DNA of 64,000 nt from Dacryopinax spathularia (Eukaryota > Basidiomycota > Dacrymycetes > Dacrymycetales > Dacrymycetaceae): assembly GCA_037974965.1 (NCBI GenBank), contig JBBPFI010000001.1, positions 2,790,001 through 2,854,000 on the forward strand. The letters run 5' to 3'. Below are positions 1 through 11,753 of the stretch, one piece after another. The notes under the pieces were generated by a model that saw only the letters and a list, made by a program, of their open reading frames with translations, did not search any database and was not told where the DNA came from. The translations under genes were made by a program, and so were the position numbers. Within the stretch, counting starts at the first letter, position 1. Every line of letters starts with the position of its first letter.

Positions 1-2452
1 ACAGATGAACTCGATCTCGCATCGGTTGAGGGTGGACCATTATCTCCGCTTGAGGTGGCCGCAGAAGTTTTCTTGGAGTCGGCTGAGGGGGAGGAAAGAT
101 CTGGTGACGCCTTACCATTTACCTCCTGTCCGGGAAGAGCGGGAGATGGACAGAGACGGGGAGGAAGAAGGCAGTGGAAGTACAGGCGATTCAGAGGAAC
201 TCGAGTCCCGCGGCGGCACTCAAACCCTCTCGGCATCACAAACGCACTCCCAGTCCCAAACGACCCAATCCCAATCCCAATCCCACACGCGCTCGCGCAC
301 CCAAACCCGCTCTCAACCCCATACCGCCCACTCCCACTCTTTTCCCCCTCCGGCCGGCTCGACCTACTCCTCAAGCTACGTAACGACCTTCCTCTCCCCT
401 TACCCCTCCTCTCCACCCGAACAAATCACGTTCGACCCTGCGCTCGCCTCCCGTCCACCGCAGCCCCCTCCGGTGCCATTACAGCAGCCGTTCCAACCGG
501 GCATGGGCACGGGGGAGGAAAGCCCGAGTCAGCTCGTACCCGCTACCGTGGACCTGGAGAGGTACTCGCCCATCTTCGTCCAGCCCGGGTCGTTTGCTGC
601 TCAGCAACGCGACAGAGAACGAGACCGCTTACGGGACAGGGAGCGGGACAAGGAAGGGCCGAAGAGGAAGCTGAGTGCTGCGAGCGGGTTGGCACGACTC
701 GCTTCCCGCCTAAGCCGGGCTGGCAAGCGCACGAGTGAAGCTGATGGGGAGAACGAGAAAGGCAAAGGCCTCGGCCTAGGCAGGGGGAAGGGGAAGGGGA
801 AGAAAGGAGGCCACATAACGCCGTACGAGCTCCCTCCGCTCGGAATCGGGCCCTCAAACGCCAACAACGGTGTGCGCGGCGGCGAAAGTGGCTCCCCAAT
901 TTTACCGAGTCCTGGTGCTGGGGCGTCATCGCACGAATCACCTTCTTCGCCTTACTATCCGGTTGACGCCAAGTCGCCCGTTTTGCTCGGAGCGAGCGGG
1001 AGGGAGAGGGAGGCGGTCGTGAGCAGGCATAACACTTACCCCGGCCCCGGCCCTATGGGTGTCCCAACCCCATCACTCCAAAAGCCCAGGCGAGCCAAGA
1101 CGCTCGCGAAGGACTCTGAAGGCCGATACGGGCCCGCGTCCGGTATGGCCAACGATCATCCTATGCCGAAGGGGCTCGAGAACGGCTTCGGGAATGGATA
1201 CGCTTATGCTTATCCGACCGCCGACGGAAATGCGGGAGTTGGAGCAGGAGCAGGAGCAGGAGCAGGAGGAGGGAAAGAGATGCGGTCGCCTGTCTCCGCG
1301 CCGGCTAGGACGAGCGGGGCGTTCATCCTTGGCGCTCCTCCCCCTGCCACGCCATCAGCAGCAGCTGCGCCTCTTTCCGGTGGAACTGGAGGGCCGAACT
1401 CGGCGTTCCACCGTTCTGGTCCGCATGACGAGCCTTCCCCTGCTTATGTCCCCTCCTCCGGAGGAGGAGGCTACAGCTCCAGGCCGAGGGACAGTAAACA
1501 TGCTTCTGCCAGTGGGTGGCCCGTATTCCCCAATTCTGCCAGCTCGGGCTCCGCTGCAGGGGTCTTGGGAGGAGGAGGAGCGGGGTATGGAGAGGGTCCA
1601 AGTCCGATCTATTCGCCTTTGACCGGCAGTAGTGGGCATGCAGCCGGGGCCGGGTTTGCGGACAGCACAGGCAGCGGCGGGAGCGGGCGAGATCCTTCCA
1701 GCGCTCAGAGAGAAAGCGGGAGAGGAGGTGAAAAGAGACAGAGCTCCGCAGGAGCTTTCATCCTCGGTGGTTCTCCCGTCAATGGTACGGTCGGGAAAGC
1801 GCACTCCCCTGCCGATGCATTCGGCTCTTCGACCTCTACGCCCGCTGGGACGCTCCTGAGGACGGGATCGATCAACCTCCCCCAAAGCGCGGGCGGAACG
1901 CTCATACTCAATACGCTTCCTAAGCTCCCGCCTCCTGCTCTTGCGCCTCCCTCTTCGCAGCAGCACCAGCAGCAGCACCAGAATGGACCGACGATGGGAC
2001 ATAGCCAGCGACCGAGTTTGCCCAGACTCGATACTGGCCAGCCGTACTGCTCTCCCCCTCCCGCGGGTCCGCCTCAGCAGCAGCAACATACCACCCCTAC
2101 GCCATATGCCGGGTACACGCCCTACTCGGGGTACACGACAGAAGACGTCAAGCATCCTCCTCCCTCAACAAGCGCCGACGTCGGCCCCAGTCGCCCCAGC
2201 AGGCGAAGTCGCACGCTAGACACCTCCGCCAATCCGGCGGAAAAGGGTTCACCAGCTGCCGGTGATGCGAACGTTGCTCCTGCTGGGGTTGGTGCTGGTG
2301 GGCAGGCAGTGGCGGGGAGTAGCAGCACTAGGAGACCGAGGGGGAGTAGGGCGAGGAGGACGAAAGGCGAGGAGAGCGCGCGTGAGAGGAGGGGGAGGCC
2401 GAAGACGCCTGAGCCTCCGCCGCCCTATGCGCCTGCGCCTGGTGGGACGTGA
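1..2452 (+). CDS. Low-complexity Ser/Gly/Pro-rich protein, 3' part
   Basis: An open frame of about 815 codons runs to a TGA at 2450-2452. The window opens with ACAG just before an ATG, which looks like a splice acceptor, so this is probably the last exon of a gene that begins upstream. The protein is unusually rich in Ser, Gly, Pro, Gln and charged residues. Near residues 35-40 and 275-280 it repeats a TPY-x-LPP motif, and AFILG occurs twice (about residues 440 and 585). An RDRERDRLRDRERDKE-type basic/acidic run lies near residue 205, and short GAGAG and QQ/HQ tracts occur. No folded domain or membrane segment is visible. It may be the cytoplasmic tail of a membrane protein or a disordered scaffold. 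No function is assigned. The long open frames on the opposite strand here follow from its biased codons. Confidence 0.6.
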   Translation, partial: QMNSISHRLRVDHYLRLRWPQKFSWSRLRGRKDLVTPYHLPPVREEREMDRDGEEEGSGSTGDSEELESRGGTQTLSASQTHSQSQTTQSQSQSHTRSRTQTRSQPHTAHSHSFPPPAGSTYSSSYVTTFLSPYPSSPPEQITFDPALASRPPQPPPVPLQQPFQPGMGTGEESPSQLVPATVDLERYSPIFVQPGSFAAQQRDRERDRLRDRERDKEGPKRKLSAASGLARLASRLSRAGKRTSEADGENEKGKGLGLGRGKGKGKKGGHITPYELPPLGIGPSNANNGVRGGESGSPILPSPGAGASSHESPSSPYYPVDAKSPVLLGASGREREAVVSRHNTYPGPGPMGVPTPSLQKPRRAKTLAKDSEGRYGPASGMANDHPMPKGLENGFGNGYAYAYPTADGNAGVGAGAGAGAGGGKEMRSPVSAPARTSGAFILGAPPPATPSAAAAPLSGGTGGPNSAFHRSGPHDEPSPAYVPSSGGGGYSSRPRDSKHASASGWPVFPNSASSGSAAGVLGGGGAGYGEGPSPIYSPLTGSSGHAAGAGFADSTGSGGSGRDPSSAQRESGRGGEKRQSSAGAFILGGSPVNGTVGKAHSPADAFGSSTSTPAGTLLRTGSINLPQSAGGTLILNTLPKLPPPALAPPSSQQHQQQHQNGPTMGHSQRPSLPRLDTGQPYCSPPPAGPPQQQQHTTPTPYAGYTPYSGYTTEDVKHPPPSTSADVGPSRPSRRSRTLDTSANPAEKGSPAAGDANVAPAGVGAGGQAVAGSSSTRRPRGSRARRTKGEESARERRGRPKTPEPPPPYAPAPGGT

Positions 2453-3011
2453 GCCGCCTGACTCTGTCTACCCTCCGCTGAGAGGAAAGCACTGGCATGG
2501 AATGGGAAGCGTTGGGGCGGGCATGTCGGGGGGAGAGCCATCCAAAATGCGCTGCGTTAGAGGCGCGATGTGAGATTCCTTTTTAGCATATGATTTCGCC
2601 GTTTTCCTTTTTTCTTTATTTGATAGGGTACATCTTGGGTTTTATAAGCAATGTGTACAAGTACTGCAATCGTTATGATTTTCTGACTCTCGTATTTGTA
2701 ATGGGCTTGATGATCAGGAGGCGTGATTCCAGTCTCGTCTTCTTCCCAGCTGTCGTTAGCACGAGCAGGGCAACTGAAGAGGCACCCCACTGACTAGTTT
2801 CCCGTTCTTCTCGTGTCTCCCGAGGGACATGACAGCGCCGACACATGTGAGAATGGCATTCGTCATGAGGGCTCCAGAGATGAAGCCTTCTTATTGACTA
2901 CAACACGTATCAAAGTAACGGGAAAACCCAAGCGTCGGCATAGACGGCTGAACCCGGCGAGACACAGAAGAACCTTCGGATGGATTTGTCACACAAGCTT
3001 GGCTCCTGGGA
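2453..3011. other. Convergent intergenic region
   Basis: A gap between two genes that converge on it. It has AT-rich stretches (2580-2700) suited to 3' ends, but no open frame, repeat or RNA gene I can support. Confidence 0.5.
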
Positions 3012-4819
3012 TCATTCATACTTCGGCGGTTGCTCGTCATCGTCGGTATGGTGTGCCTTCAGTCTCCCGTTGAGCACCAACAGCAAATCCGAAGTTGGCG
3101 CATTGCAAAGGGCGTCCGGCGTGAGCTGTAGTTCATTCGGGTTCGCTCGTCTGGACATCCCATGGTCCTCTTCTGGCGTATGGTCGGGTATGAGCCGAGC
3201 ACGCGGTACTGCTTCAGTATACCTTGCTCGTTTGGCTTCTCTGATCCCCAAGCGCCCTTCGGCGCCACCAGAGTTAAGCGCGTTGGAGGGGACTGTGGAC
3301 GTTGGCAGCAAGTGTGCAAGATACGGCGTCGCCTCTGTTAGATCCGGAAGAGTACACGGAACGGGCCGCGTGTATGCGGCATGACCCCTGCTCGACCGAA
3401 CGTATGCAAGTCTCTTCAATCGAAGGAGGAACAAGGCACATGCGAGGAGTGCTATGACGCTCGTAATACCAACCGAGATTCCCGCGATCGCGCCACCCGT
3501 CAGGCCTCCGGCGCTTGCGACGTTACTGCCAAGATCTGTTCCTGGCGACGGGTTGCTGGTAACTACCGGTGAGGTAATCGCTGTCGGGGAAGTACCGGAT
3601 GATGCACTACGCAGGCGTAAGCAATGTATAGTTGGCTATTACAACGTACCGCCTAACTTGGAAGGCAAAGCCACCGGAACTAGAACGACGGCGTCCAGAT
3701 TAAGGCAGAATAGTCCGCTCATATTGACACCAGGCGGGCCATTCGGAAAATTGTCGTCATAGTCGATCAGAGTTAAGGTATAAGTTTCAGTCGGATCCAG
3801 ACCACCAGCCGAGAAGAGAATTTGACGATCTGCCCACCAGTAATTCGTGCCGTTGTATACCGTCTCGACGTCATTCAATCGAACTGTGTAGCTAAGGGTG
3901 TTCACGGTTACTGTGCCGAGTAATTGCACTATTGCCGACTCTGTCAATCGATAAGAACGTGTCCGCCTCTTGGGGTAAAACTCTTACCTTTGAACGTGAT
4001 CGAAGCCGTGTAGTACGAGGCATAGGCGCAAGCAGACGAGCGGGTATTATTATACTCCCCTGCCGAACTTGCTGGCGCCCAGGAATAGGGTTCATACACC
4101 CACCGCGGACTACGGTCGTCAACCCAAACTGGAGCCGACATGATCGTACTACACGCCTTGATTAGGCTGCCCCACTTTAGGAATGAGCGGCAAACTCACC
4201 CCGGCGGTCCAGCACTCAGTGTCACCACTGCGCCATAAAACTCCACACTTTGTCCAGTGTAGTTGATCGTGGCATTGAATACCAGGGAGTGGGCCTTGTA
4301 GCTGAGTCCGTCGCCTATGAGAAGCACAGTAGCTCCGGGAAAAAGAGGAACAAGCGGGATTGCCGACAGCTCCGGTTCTCGTGACGCTATTACCGTCAAT
4401 GCTGACAGTGTGACCAGCTTCGTTATTGGAGGTCAGACAAAGATACACAGCGGTTCCTCAAGTCTGTTTCAGCAAGATATGTAACAGGCAGAGAAACCAC
4501 TAGGGACCTTGAAAGTCAAGAGAGAAGCCGGCCCCGTTCAGCTCGGTCCTGCGGAAGGGAACACCGATGCCCGTGTCTCCTTGGTTGTCAAACCACACGC
4601 TGCTCTGACTGTAAGACGAGTTCCAGCCCTGGTCGAGATTTCAGAGCAGAAAATGAAACCATAGCACGTCGTAATCACCTCGGTCGGGAGAGTATCTCGA
4701 GCAGGAGTGTACCTGGCGAAGATCAGTGTTGTGCTAAGTTCCCATTCCGAGAACACGAAGCCTTACTGAAACGTTGGGCTCTCCTCGCCCAAAGTTAGGT
4801 TGTAAGGTTGGATAGACAT
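3012..4819 (-). CDS. Two-domain surface protein A1 with PPKY tail (frameshifted)
   Basis: First of four paralogues with the same plan. The start is the ATG at 4819 (MSIQPYNLTLGEESPTFQ), split from the next exon by an intron at 4713-4766. Domain 1 is a beta-rich module with the RRTEL and YLCLTSNN signatures; domain 2 (3639-4141) carries VWVDD, NYWW, AGGLDP and LNLDA. These look like a galactose-binding-like beta sandwich, by inference only. A membrane helix follows (about 3420-3510, GGAIAGISVG...LLACALFLL), then a basic stop-transfer and a tail ending EQPPKYE. No N-terminal signal peptide is visible. Relative to its paralogues, one extra A lies in the A5 run at 4340-4344, which shifts the frame inside domain 1. 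This copy is therefore either a young pseudogene or carries a homopolymer sequencing error. The membrane span and tail remain open. Confidence 0.7.
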
Positions 4820-5307
4820 AGGAATAGAGGTCCAAAATGTTATAGTGTGCAAAGTAGAGCGCGTGTAGCAAGGGAGGACGAAGCACTGTTGCTACGCTCT
4901 GATGTACACATCGCCTGATCGCTTATGCGCTGTTCTTCGCGACCGGCACTGTCCATCATCGCTGTTACATCTTGCGAAGATTTCTTATATCTTTGAGTGG
5001 GACCAAACACGGCGGGGCGTCTCGATAATGGGTTTCGTGGTGTGGTCGTAGCAAATTGGCAGTGGGAAAGTCCAGTACTGGTGTGAGTCGCGTCGCGCAT
5101 CCACGCGCTGTACGTGATCGATGTTCACATGCCTCAATCGCAACCACTACTACTACTAGTCATCTGCATTCATGCCACAATGGTACTTTACAATATGGAT
5201 CAAAGCAAAAGCCATATACCACGATCTCGGATGGTTGCCAAGCCAATATACGATGCGCAGAGCATCCCATACGGGTGAAATTCCTCCCGTCAGCCTCGAA
5301 CCCCGGT

Positions 5308-8300
5308 TCACGCATACTGTGGAGGATCCTCAATATTATCCGCCAGCTCTCGTCTCAGCCGCTGATTCAATACAGTTACGAGATCCACAGTCGGGGCATT
5401 GACCAAGATATTCTGCGCCAGCTGCGGGTCCTCGATGATAGGTGCTGCCGTTCTTCCAGCTGTCTGTGCAGCTGGTCGTTGAGAACCGAGCCAAGTGCTG
5501 TTGGTTCTAGCGCTCTTATCGTCCCTGTCGCCCACGCTGTCTACTGCTCTTGAGTACGGTGAGACCGGTACGCTGGACGTAAATGACGAAGTTGTCGGCA
5601 GCGTCGGTGTAAGGAACGGTGTCGGTTCAAGTGGATCGTGCCTCCGACCAGGATGAGGCCGTTCATATATGGCGTGACCCGTGGTCGCTTGGTTGCGAGG
5701 CGATTTCTTGAGTCTCCAAATCAGGTAGCACATGGTTGCCAAGACGAGTAGGAAGCCGACCGCGGCGCCAACCACGATGCCGGCGATCGCACCCTTTGAT
5801 AGACCACTACCGGTGGCATCACTGGTAGCGCCACTGGTACTGCTGCTGCCAGGAAGAGTGTTGTTCTTGCTAAGCGCCAGATGCGCAAAGTGGCCACCAA
5901 CAACGGCACTTCGTACAGGTTCAGCAGGAATGGACACATGCTTTGGAATAAGTGCTCACCGCGCACGGAACTGAATTGCGTCTTGATCTCCGTCGTTTGT
6001 GTCGTAGAGGTCCGGGAACGGTTCACTAGTCAAGCCGGCCTTCTGAAAAGCTGTAACGCTCTCTATGAAGAGGTCACGCGTCGCGTTAGAGTTGACGGCG
6101 GCCGACATGAAGATCGACCAATCTATAATCTATTTCAGCGTACTTCGACCCGAAGAGCAGAGAGCGTACATACCAGTTTTTGCGTAGACATGTCTGCTAT
6201 CAAGAGGCTGAATGAGAATACATTAGACTGATTCGTGTGGCATGTAACGTCTCCTTACAAAACCGTACGTTTCTGGTATGGCCTGTCAGGACGTCCATCA
6301 TGACAATGAGAAGCGCGCGGCTTACCATGTACATTCGGATACCAAGCAGTTTGCATGTCATAAATGGACTGCGGGAAAATGTTGGTTCCCAGCAGTTTAT
6401 CGGCATAGAGATTGTAGGTGATGCCCCAAGAGGAGTCGTTACCATAAGACAGGTCCAAATGGGTGCCATCTTTCGAAGTAGCGAACGCCTGGAATTGGGA
6501 CGCATATGACTGAGCAACAGACTGGAACGCTGTCAGCTTGCGTCTCTAAAGCAGGACGCATGCTTACGGAGTAATTCTGAGCGTCGCTGGTTTTTCCGAG
6601 TGCCGTCGCTATCTGTGCCATCGCAGCGATCCCAACGATGCCCTTGATAGCCAGGTTCGTCTGGTTAACCAAGGGTCCAGCAAAATTGTCCGTCGAGAGC
6701 CTGCACTATGTGTGAGCGACTTAGAGAACTCCTGAAGAATTGACTCACTGAGTGCCCGGTACGAGAGAGTTCGTAATAACGTAAGTCGTCCATTGCTGTA
6801 GAAGGTCATAATAGGAGGATGCGAGGGAGGTGTTGCCGCTGGTAAAGTTTAGTACGCTGCAGGCCTAAGCAATCGCGATTATCACGTACGAGGCTTTCGT
6901 ATATGCAGCAGTCATAATGACCATGTTGCCGCTCTCCTCGACAGGCATGTAGATGTCAGTGCCGTCGTTATGGCCCGTTGCGTTCGGGTAATTCTGTCCC
7001 ATGTCATGCACACTCCATTTGTTCGGATACTGACCAGAAGCTTGGTACTGGAGGAGCGGCTCCAGTAAATACCGCGCGATCTCAGGGTTGGTGTACAGGA
7101 AGATTGGGTAGGCAGGAAAGAGCACATCCACAGTGTTTACGTCGCTGCCCTCTTTCATGAACGCGAGCACGTCGTCGGCACTGCTTCCCATAGTCAACTC
7201 TACTCTTCCAAAGGCTTGACGGGCTGAAAGAGCGACAATGGCCGCATAATCTTCCGAAATAGCGGTGGCGTCGCTTTGAACTTGAGCATCAAAAGCGTTC
7301 GCTGCCGAAAGCGCGTTGGAATAATCGCCAAGGAAGAACGAGATCTGGACTATTTAAGCCAGTTTGTCGTGGAAGGCAAAGAAAAACTTACTGCATCAAG
7401 GACATTGTCATATTTGCTGAAAAAGTAGGACCGCCGGGGCTGTATGGCTCCATTTGCGACGATGTATTGGATCGCCGGGTCTCTGACATGCCCAACGGCG
7501 AAGACGATGGGCTCAGTTGCAGTGGAGACAACGCCGAGGTCGAAAGCGTGAGCCAAAACAGGCCAGTTGTCGCTGACCGCGCGCCAATTCGTATCTTGAG
7601 TATTCGTAAGGATGCTGTGGTTGACGAATTGTGCGCGAACGTCGAGCGATCCTCCAGTCTGATATGTTCCACCCTTCGTCTGGTGAAGCGGGTCAGCTTG
7701 AAGCCTTAGTTCGAAGCACAAGTACCCACCACGGCGAAATAGGCGGCTCCATACTGAGTGTGATCGTTGATTTCGCTGAAGAGCTCCGGTGTTTGAAGCT
7801 GGATCTGGTGTGTGATGATGTCGCCCGTGTTCGTCGACCAGTTCGCAACGAGCGAAAGGTTTCCAGTTACCCATTCTCCAGTTATGTCAGAGTATACTTG
7901 GACAGAGTGACTGCCACCGTCATTGGGCTCCACGGAGACAGTCATATACGAGAACGGCAAAGATTGGCGAAGCAGATCGTTTGGATCAATCGGGGATAGG
8001 AAGGAGACGGTGACGGTGACGGGACCCGCGGTTTGCCTGAAGGTACTTTGGGTGGATGTAAACTGAATTGGGGGTAAGCCATGGAGAGTCATACTACACG
8101 GTCGTACACTTACGTTCGACTCGATTTGGGTGGCTAGGGGGGTTCCACCTGGATCACCCAGAAACACATACGAGGTATTATCGACACGAATGTATCCAGC
8201 CCATCCAAGAATCTCGTGGCGCGTCAGTGCGGCAGATGATATGATGTCCCGAACGTCACGTACCATTCCAGTCCAGAATTGGGGCCATTGACCCGCGAGA

Positions 8301-8500
8301 TTGCCGGCGCCATTCCCGCCTGCGAGCCCTATGAAGAAGAGTTGAGGTCCAGCTCGTAAACTGGCTGATACATACGCACAGCAAGACAGGTAAGGAGAGC
8401 GGACGGCGAGAGGTACAGAGGTAGGATTGAAGGGAGTTGCCGTCCAAGAGACGCCCGCGACAGCTGTTATGCAGAGCAGGGCTACCAGGCGCGAACGCAT
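5308..8500 (-). CDS. Membrane-anchored GtaA-type glutaminase-like protein B1
   Basis: Multi-exon gene with ATG at 8500 and TGA at 5308. The N-terminus (MRSRLVALLCITAVAGVSW) is a signal peptide. The body matches the fungal glutaminase A family (DUF5127/DUF4965/DUF1793): PLAVRSPYLSCW, GQWPQFWTG, ILGWAGYIRVD, then SADDVLAFMKE, a VEESGNM segment near 6920 and VNQTNLAIKGI near 6650. It ends in VVGGHFAHLAL near 5885. Unlike secreted Aspergillus GtaA, it continues through a Ser/Thr linker, a membrane helix (about 5690-5790) followed by WRLKKS, and a tail of about 125 residues. The tail contains PTVDLVTVLNQRLRRE and ends EDPPQYA. The predicted role is extracellular amide hydrolysis or sensing at the plasma membrane. 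The catalytic residues of the family are not well enough fixed for me to claim activity. The exons I joined (signal to ILGWAG region) keep frame. Confidence 0.8.
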
Positions 8501-9863
8501 CTCCTGAGTTCACTGGTTGACAGTAAGGAGCTCGTTTGCGTGACCTGCGCGCCACAACTGATTCCTTTTCAACTCCTACTCAAGCGCTAAATATTGACCC
8601 CTACGAGGCATTGATGATGCGAAGCTGTGCTGACAGAAGCGGAAGGAAGAATGTAGACAAAACGGGAAACAAGCGAGACGTCCACGAAGTTGAATGTTGA
8701 GCTGTCGAAGATAGAGAGAGCCTGAGGGTCCAACATCCTGACCTTAGGACGGTATTTGTGATTATAAGATTGGATCGAGCGTGGATATCCAAGCTGACAG
8801 TTTGCATCGTCCAGTGGCATATTAACGAGCTGCATATTTCGACGCAATATCCCGATATGGTGAATGTTCGATGTGTTGAGCTCATCCCGTTCGAATCGGC
8901 CTCAAACAGACATCTTCTGCCGGCAGCTTTCGCACACGGAACCTAATCGAACTCGCCGAAGCGGCCGTCACACATGTGGAACAGAAGATTTCCTGATGAA
9001 GCGCTGTGGTTGAACAATGATGCAATATCATCAGCGCAGTCCACTATTAGGGATACTCAAAACACTGCTGGCGATCCGTAGCAACCCTCTTGTCGCACGA
9101 TCTGCTTCATCTCCATCTCGATGTTCTCCGTGGGACAGCCTCTCACTCCAGGCACTCTCCTTCTAGAGAGTCAGGCGCAACATGGCGCCTCCTCACTGTA
9201 CAGGAGATATCGTCCCCGACTACCGTGGCTGTTTTTTGTTCACGGGTTCCTGAACGATCTTTCCATGCAACGACTGTGCGCAATGCATGGTTTGCCGACC
9301 TCTGTCGGGTGCTAGGCAGAAAGGTGTCGCTCGGCAGGAGATTGCGGCCATGGGGCGACGATTGCTCGCCTTCTTTCAGGCGGAGAAGGGTTGTGCCGAG
9401 TGACTCTGGATGGTATTCTTCCAGTCGGTATCTGCACATTGTCATCGTAACCACGCCTGTACCCAGCCGTAGAGACCCGTCTTACGTTGGCTCTCCACTG
9501 GAATATGGCTGCAGGGTGGGTAGAACCTTTGCTCCGAACCGTCTGTCGCTCCCATCCAACAGACGATTCGACAGCGAAACCTTAAAGGCTGACTGTCACC
9601 GTTTGACTTGTCCTAAACACTTGATACGACAAATACTACACGCAAAAGTGCGAATCCCAACCTGCTCGTAATTGCCTCACTCCGATAGTCTCCACTATGA
9701 CCTGTCTGCACACTTCTATTTTCATTGGATGCAGTGTACAGCAACAGTAGGAAAAAATCATAGCATCTGCAAAACGGTAGGAAAGGCTGAAGGATATGGA
9801 TGCATACGCGCATGTGCCTTACTCTGTTGCAGAAGGATCATCCCGGCGAACTCCATCGTATCC
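8501..9863. other. Intergenic gap, no gene seen
   Basis: Lies upstream of B1 and downstream of A2, so it should hold the B1 promoter. I see no coding exon, tRNA or repeat with confidence. Confidence 0.4.
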
Positions 9864-11753
9864 TCAGCTGTACTCCGGAGGCTCTTCGATGTTATCCGCT
9901 TGCTCTTGCCTGAGTCGTTTATTCCGTATGGCCACCACCAAATCGACTATTGCGGCATTTTGCACCGTATCCCCTTCGACGCCAAGGGGACTCGTGCTTG
10001 ACGTCAGATCCTCACGCACTCGGGGCCCCGGCGTGGTCGGCAGAGCGGAGAGCCTGCTATTGCTTCGCATACCCTTGCCATTGGCATGGCCGAAAGGAGA
10101 GGTGGGATGTCCAGCGATGGAAATACGGGCCTTGGGGGTGAAGGTCGAGGTTGGTTGGACGGGGGAGATATATGAATAGGGTTCGGGTGGAGGCGGTGAG
10201 GTGCCATGGAAAACGGCTTCGAAGATTGACTGGCCATTCATTGGTTGAAAGTAAGCACGCCACTCTATCCGTCTAAGCAGAAAGACGATCGTCACAACAA
10301 TTGCCAAAACAGCAACACTACCGACGACGATGCCTGCAATCGCATCGGCAGATAGGCTGCCATTGCTGGAGGAAGGTTCGACAAGGGAGGCGGCATCGCT
10401 GGACTGGCTTGGTAAAATGACTGATGGAATTGCTGATGTCGAAGGTTCGACAAGGGAGGCGGCATCGCTGGACTGGCTTGGTAAAATGACTGATGGAATT
10501 GCTGATGCCGCGGTCTGTGTGGATCTCGAGCTTCGAGGAGAGTCAGATGTGCAAGGAAGTACTGGACGCAGATTTCGCACCTTTGAGGTAGAGGTGCGGT
10601 GGCGTTTACCAGGATTACAGCATCCAAATTGACGCAATACCGCCCGTTAATATTGAGGCCAGGCGGCCCATACGGCTGATTGGCATCGTAGTCGACAAGC
10701 GTCAGAGTATGCTCCTGACCTGGGTCTAGACCCCCAGCAAAGAATATGGTCAGGTTGGTAGCCCACCAAAAATCCGTCGAGTTGTAGACTGTTTCGACAT
10801 TGTCGAGTTGAACGGTATAGCCGAACGTGTTGGGAGCAGATATGCCGATCAATTGGACAATTGAAGCGCCTATTCATGCGTTGAGTAGTTACCAGGAACG
10901 GAGTACGAGCCAGTGAAAGTGATAGAAGCCGTCTCCCTCGAGTAGTAGTCACAGGCCCACGAATGAGTGTTGTTGTAGGATTTCGCATCGGCACCCTCGT
11001 CCCACTCACCATCAAAAACCCACTTCCCACTGGCATCGTCCACCCATACTGGAGAGGCTACATTGGTCCTGAGGATTTCTCGGCTAAGTCGATGCCCCTA
11101 CCGAGCTGGGACGCACGTACCCAGCTGGACCAGCGCTTAGGGTGACTACTGCTCCATAGAAGTCCAGGCTTTGATCAGTTCCCGTCATCACAGCGCTCAA
11201 CGTTGCCGTGTGTTGACTGTAGCTGAGTCCGTCGGCGACGACTAAGATCTCGGCCTCAGGGAATGAGGAGCAAGCGGTATCGCTGGAAGAAGCCGTTTTC
11301 GTCACGGCGTTGCCGTCGACGGTGATGTTATATCCAGCTTGGTTGTTGGTGCTTAGACAAAGGTACAACGCCGTCCCTTGCCACCTCGAGCGTTAATCAT
11401 AGTGAGAAAGGGCAAGGAAGGTACGCTTGCCTTCAAAGTCGAGCGAGAAACCTGCGCTGTCGAGCTCGGTTCTCCGGAACGGCGTGCCTACGCCGGCGTT
11501 CCCCTTATTCCCCCACCAGACAGAAGTTTGTGTGTAGGAGGAGTTCCAACCCTACTGATATGGTCAGAACTCAGGAATCGGGCAAGGCAAGCAGGCTTTC
11601 TCACCTCCCAGGTCGGCCCGTCTCGTACAGGCGTATATCTTATTACGTCAGTCTCTTAAACCAGCATGGAGTAAGACGTTCCTACTGAAAAGTTGGACTT
11701 TGTTCGCCCAGGGTGATGTTGTATGGCTGAATTGAGCCGCTCGCTATCGACAT
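9864..11753 (-). CDS. Two-domain surface protein A2 with PPEY tail
   Basis: Paralogue of A1 with all frames I traced intact. Start ATG at 11753 (MSIASGSIQPYNITLGE). Domain 1 spans about 11084-11700 (YLCLSTNNQAGY, LVVADGLSY, DFYGAVVTLSAGPAG) and domain 2 about 10640-11060 (VWVDDASGKWVFDGEW, STDFWWA, FFAGGLDP, VNLDAVILV). A Ser/Thr/Ala stalk follows; it contains a perfect 23-residue tandem duplication (see the repeat at 10372-10509). Next come a membrane helix (DAIAGIVVGSVAVLAIVV, about 10280-10350), FLLRR, and a tail carrying YISPVQPTSTFT and ending NIEEPPEYS. There is no cleavable signal peptide, so the single helix would have to act as a reverse signal anchor to put the ectodomain outside. 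Function unknown. Confidence 0.75.
10372..10509. repeat. 69-bp tandem duplication in the A2 stalk
   Basis: Two head-to-tail copies, 10372-10440 and 10441-10509, differ only near their last bases. The unit is 69 bp, so it adds 23 residues and keeps the frame. It encodes a Ser/Ala/Pro-rich segment (AIPSVILPSQSSDAASLVEP) just outside the membrane. The identity points to a very recent event, and stalk length is likely variable between strains. Confidence 0.9.

Noticed and set aside
1355-2155. 266-codon open frame on the minus strand inside the first gene
   Set aside because: Arg-rich shadow of a Ser/Pro/Gly-rich coding strand; no start context or domain.
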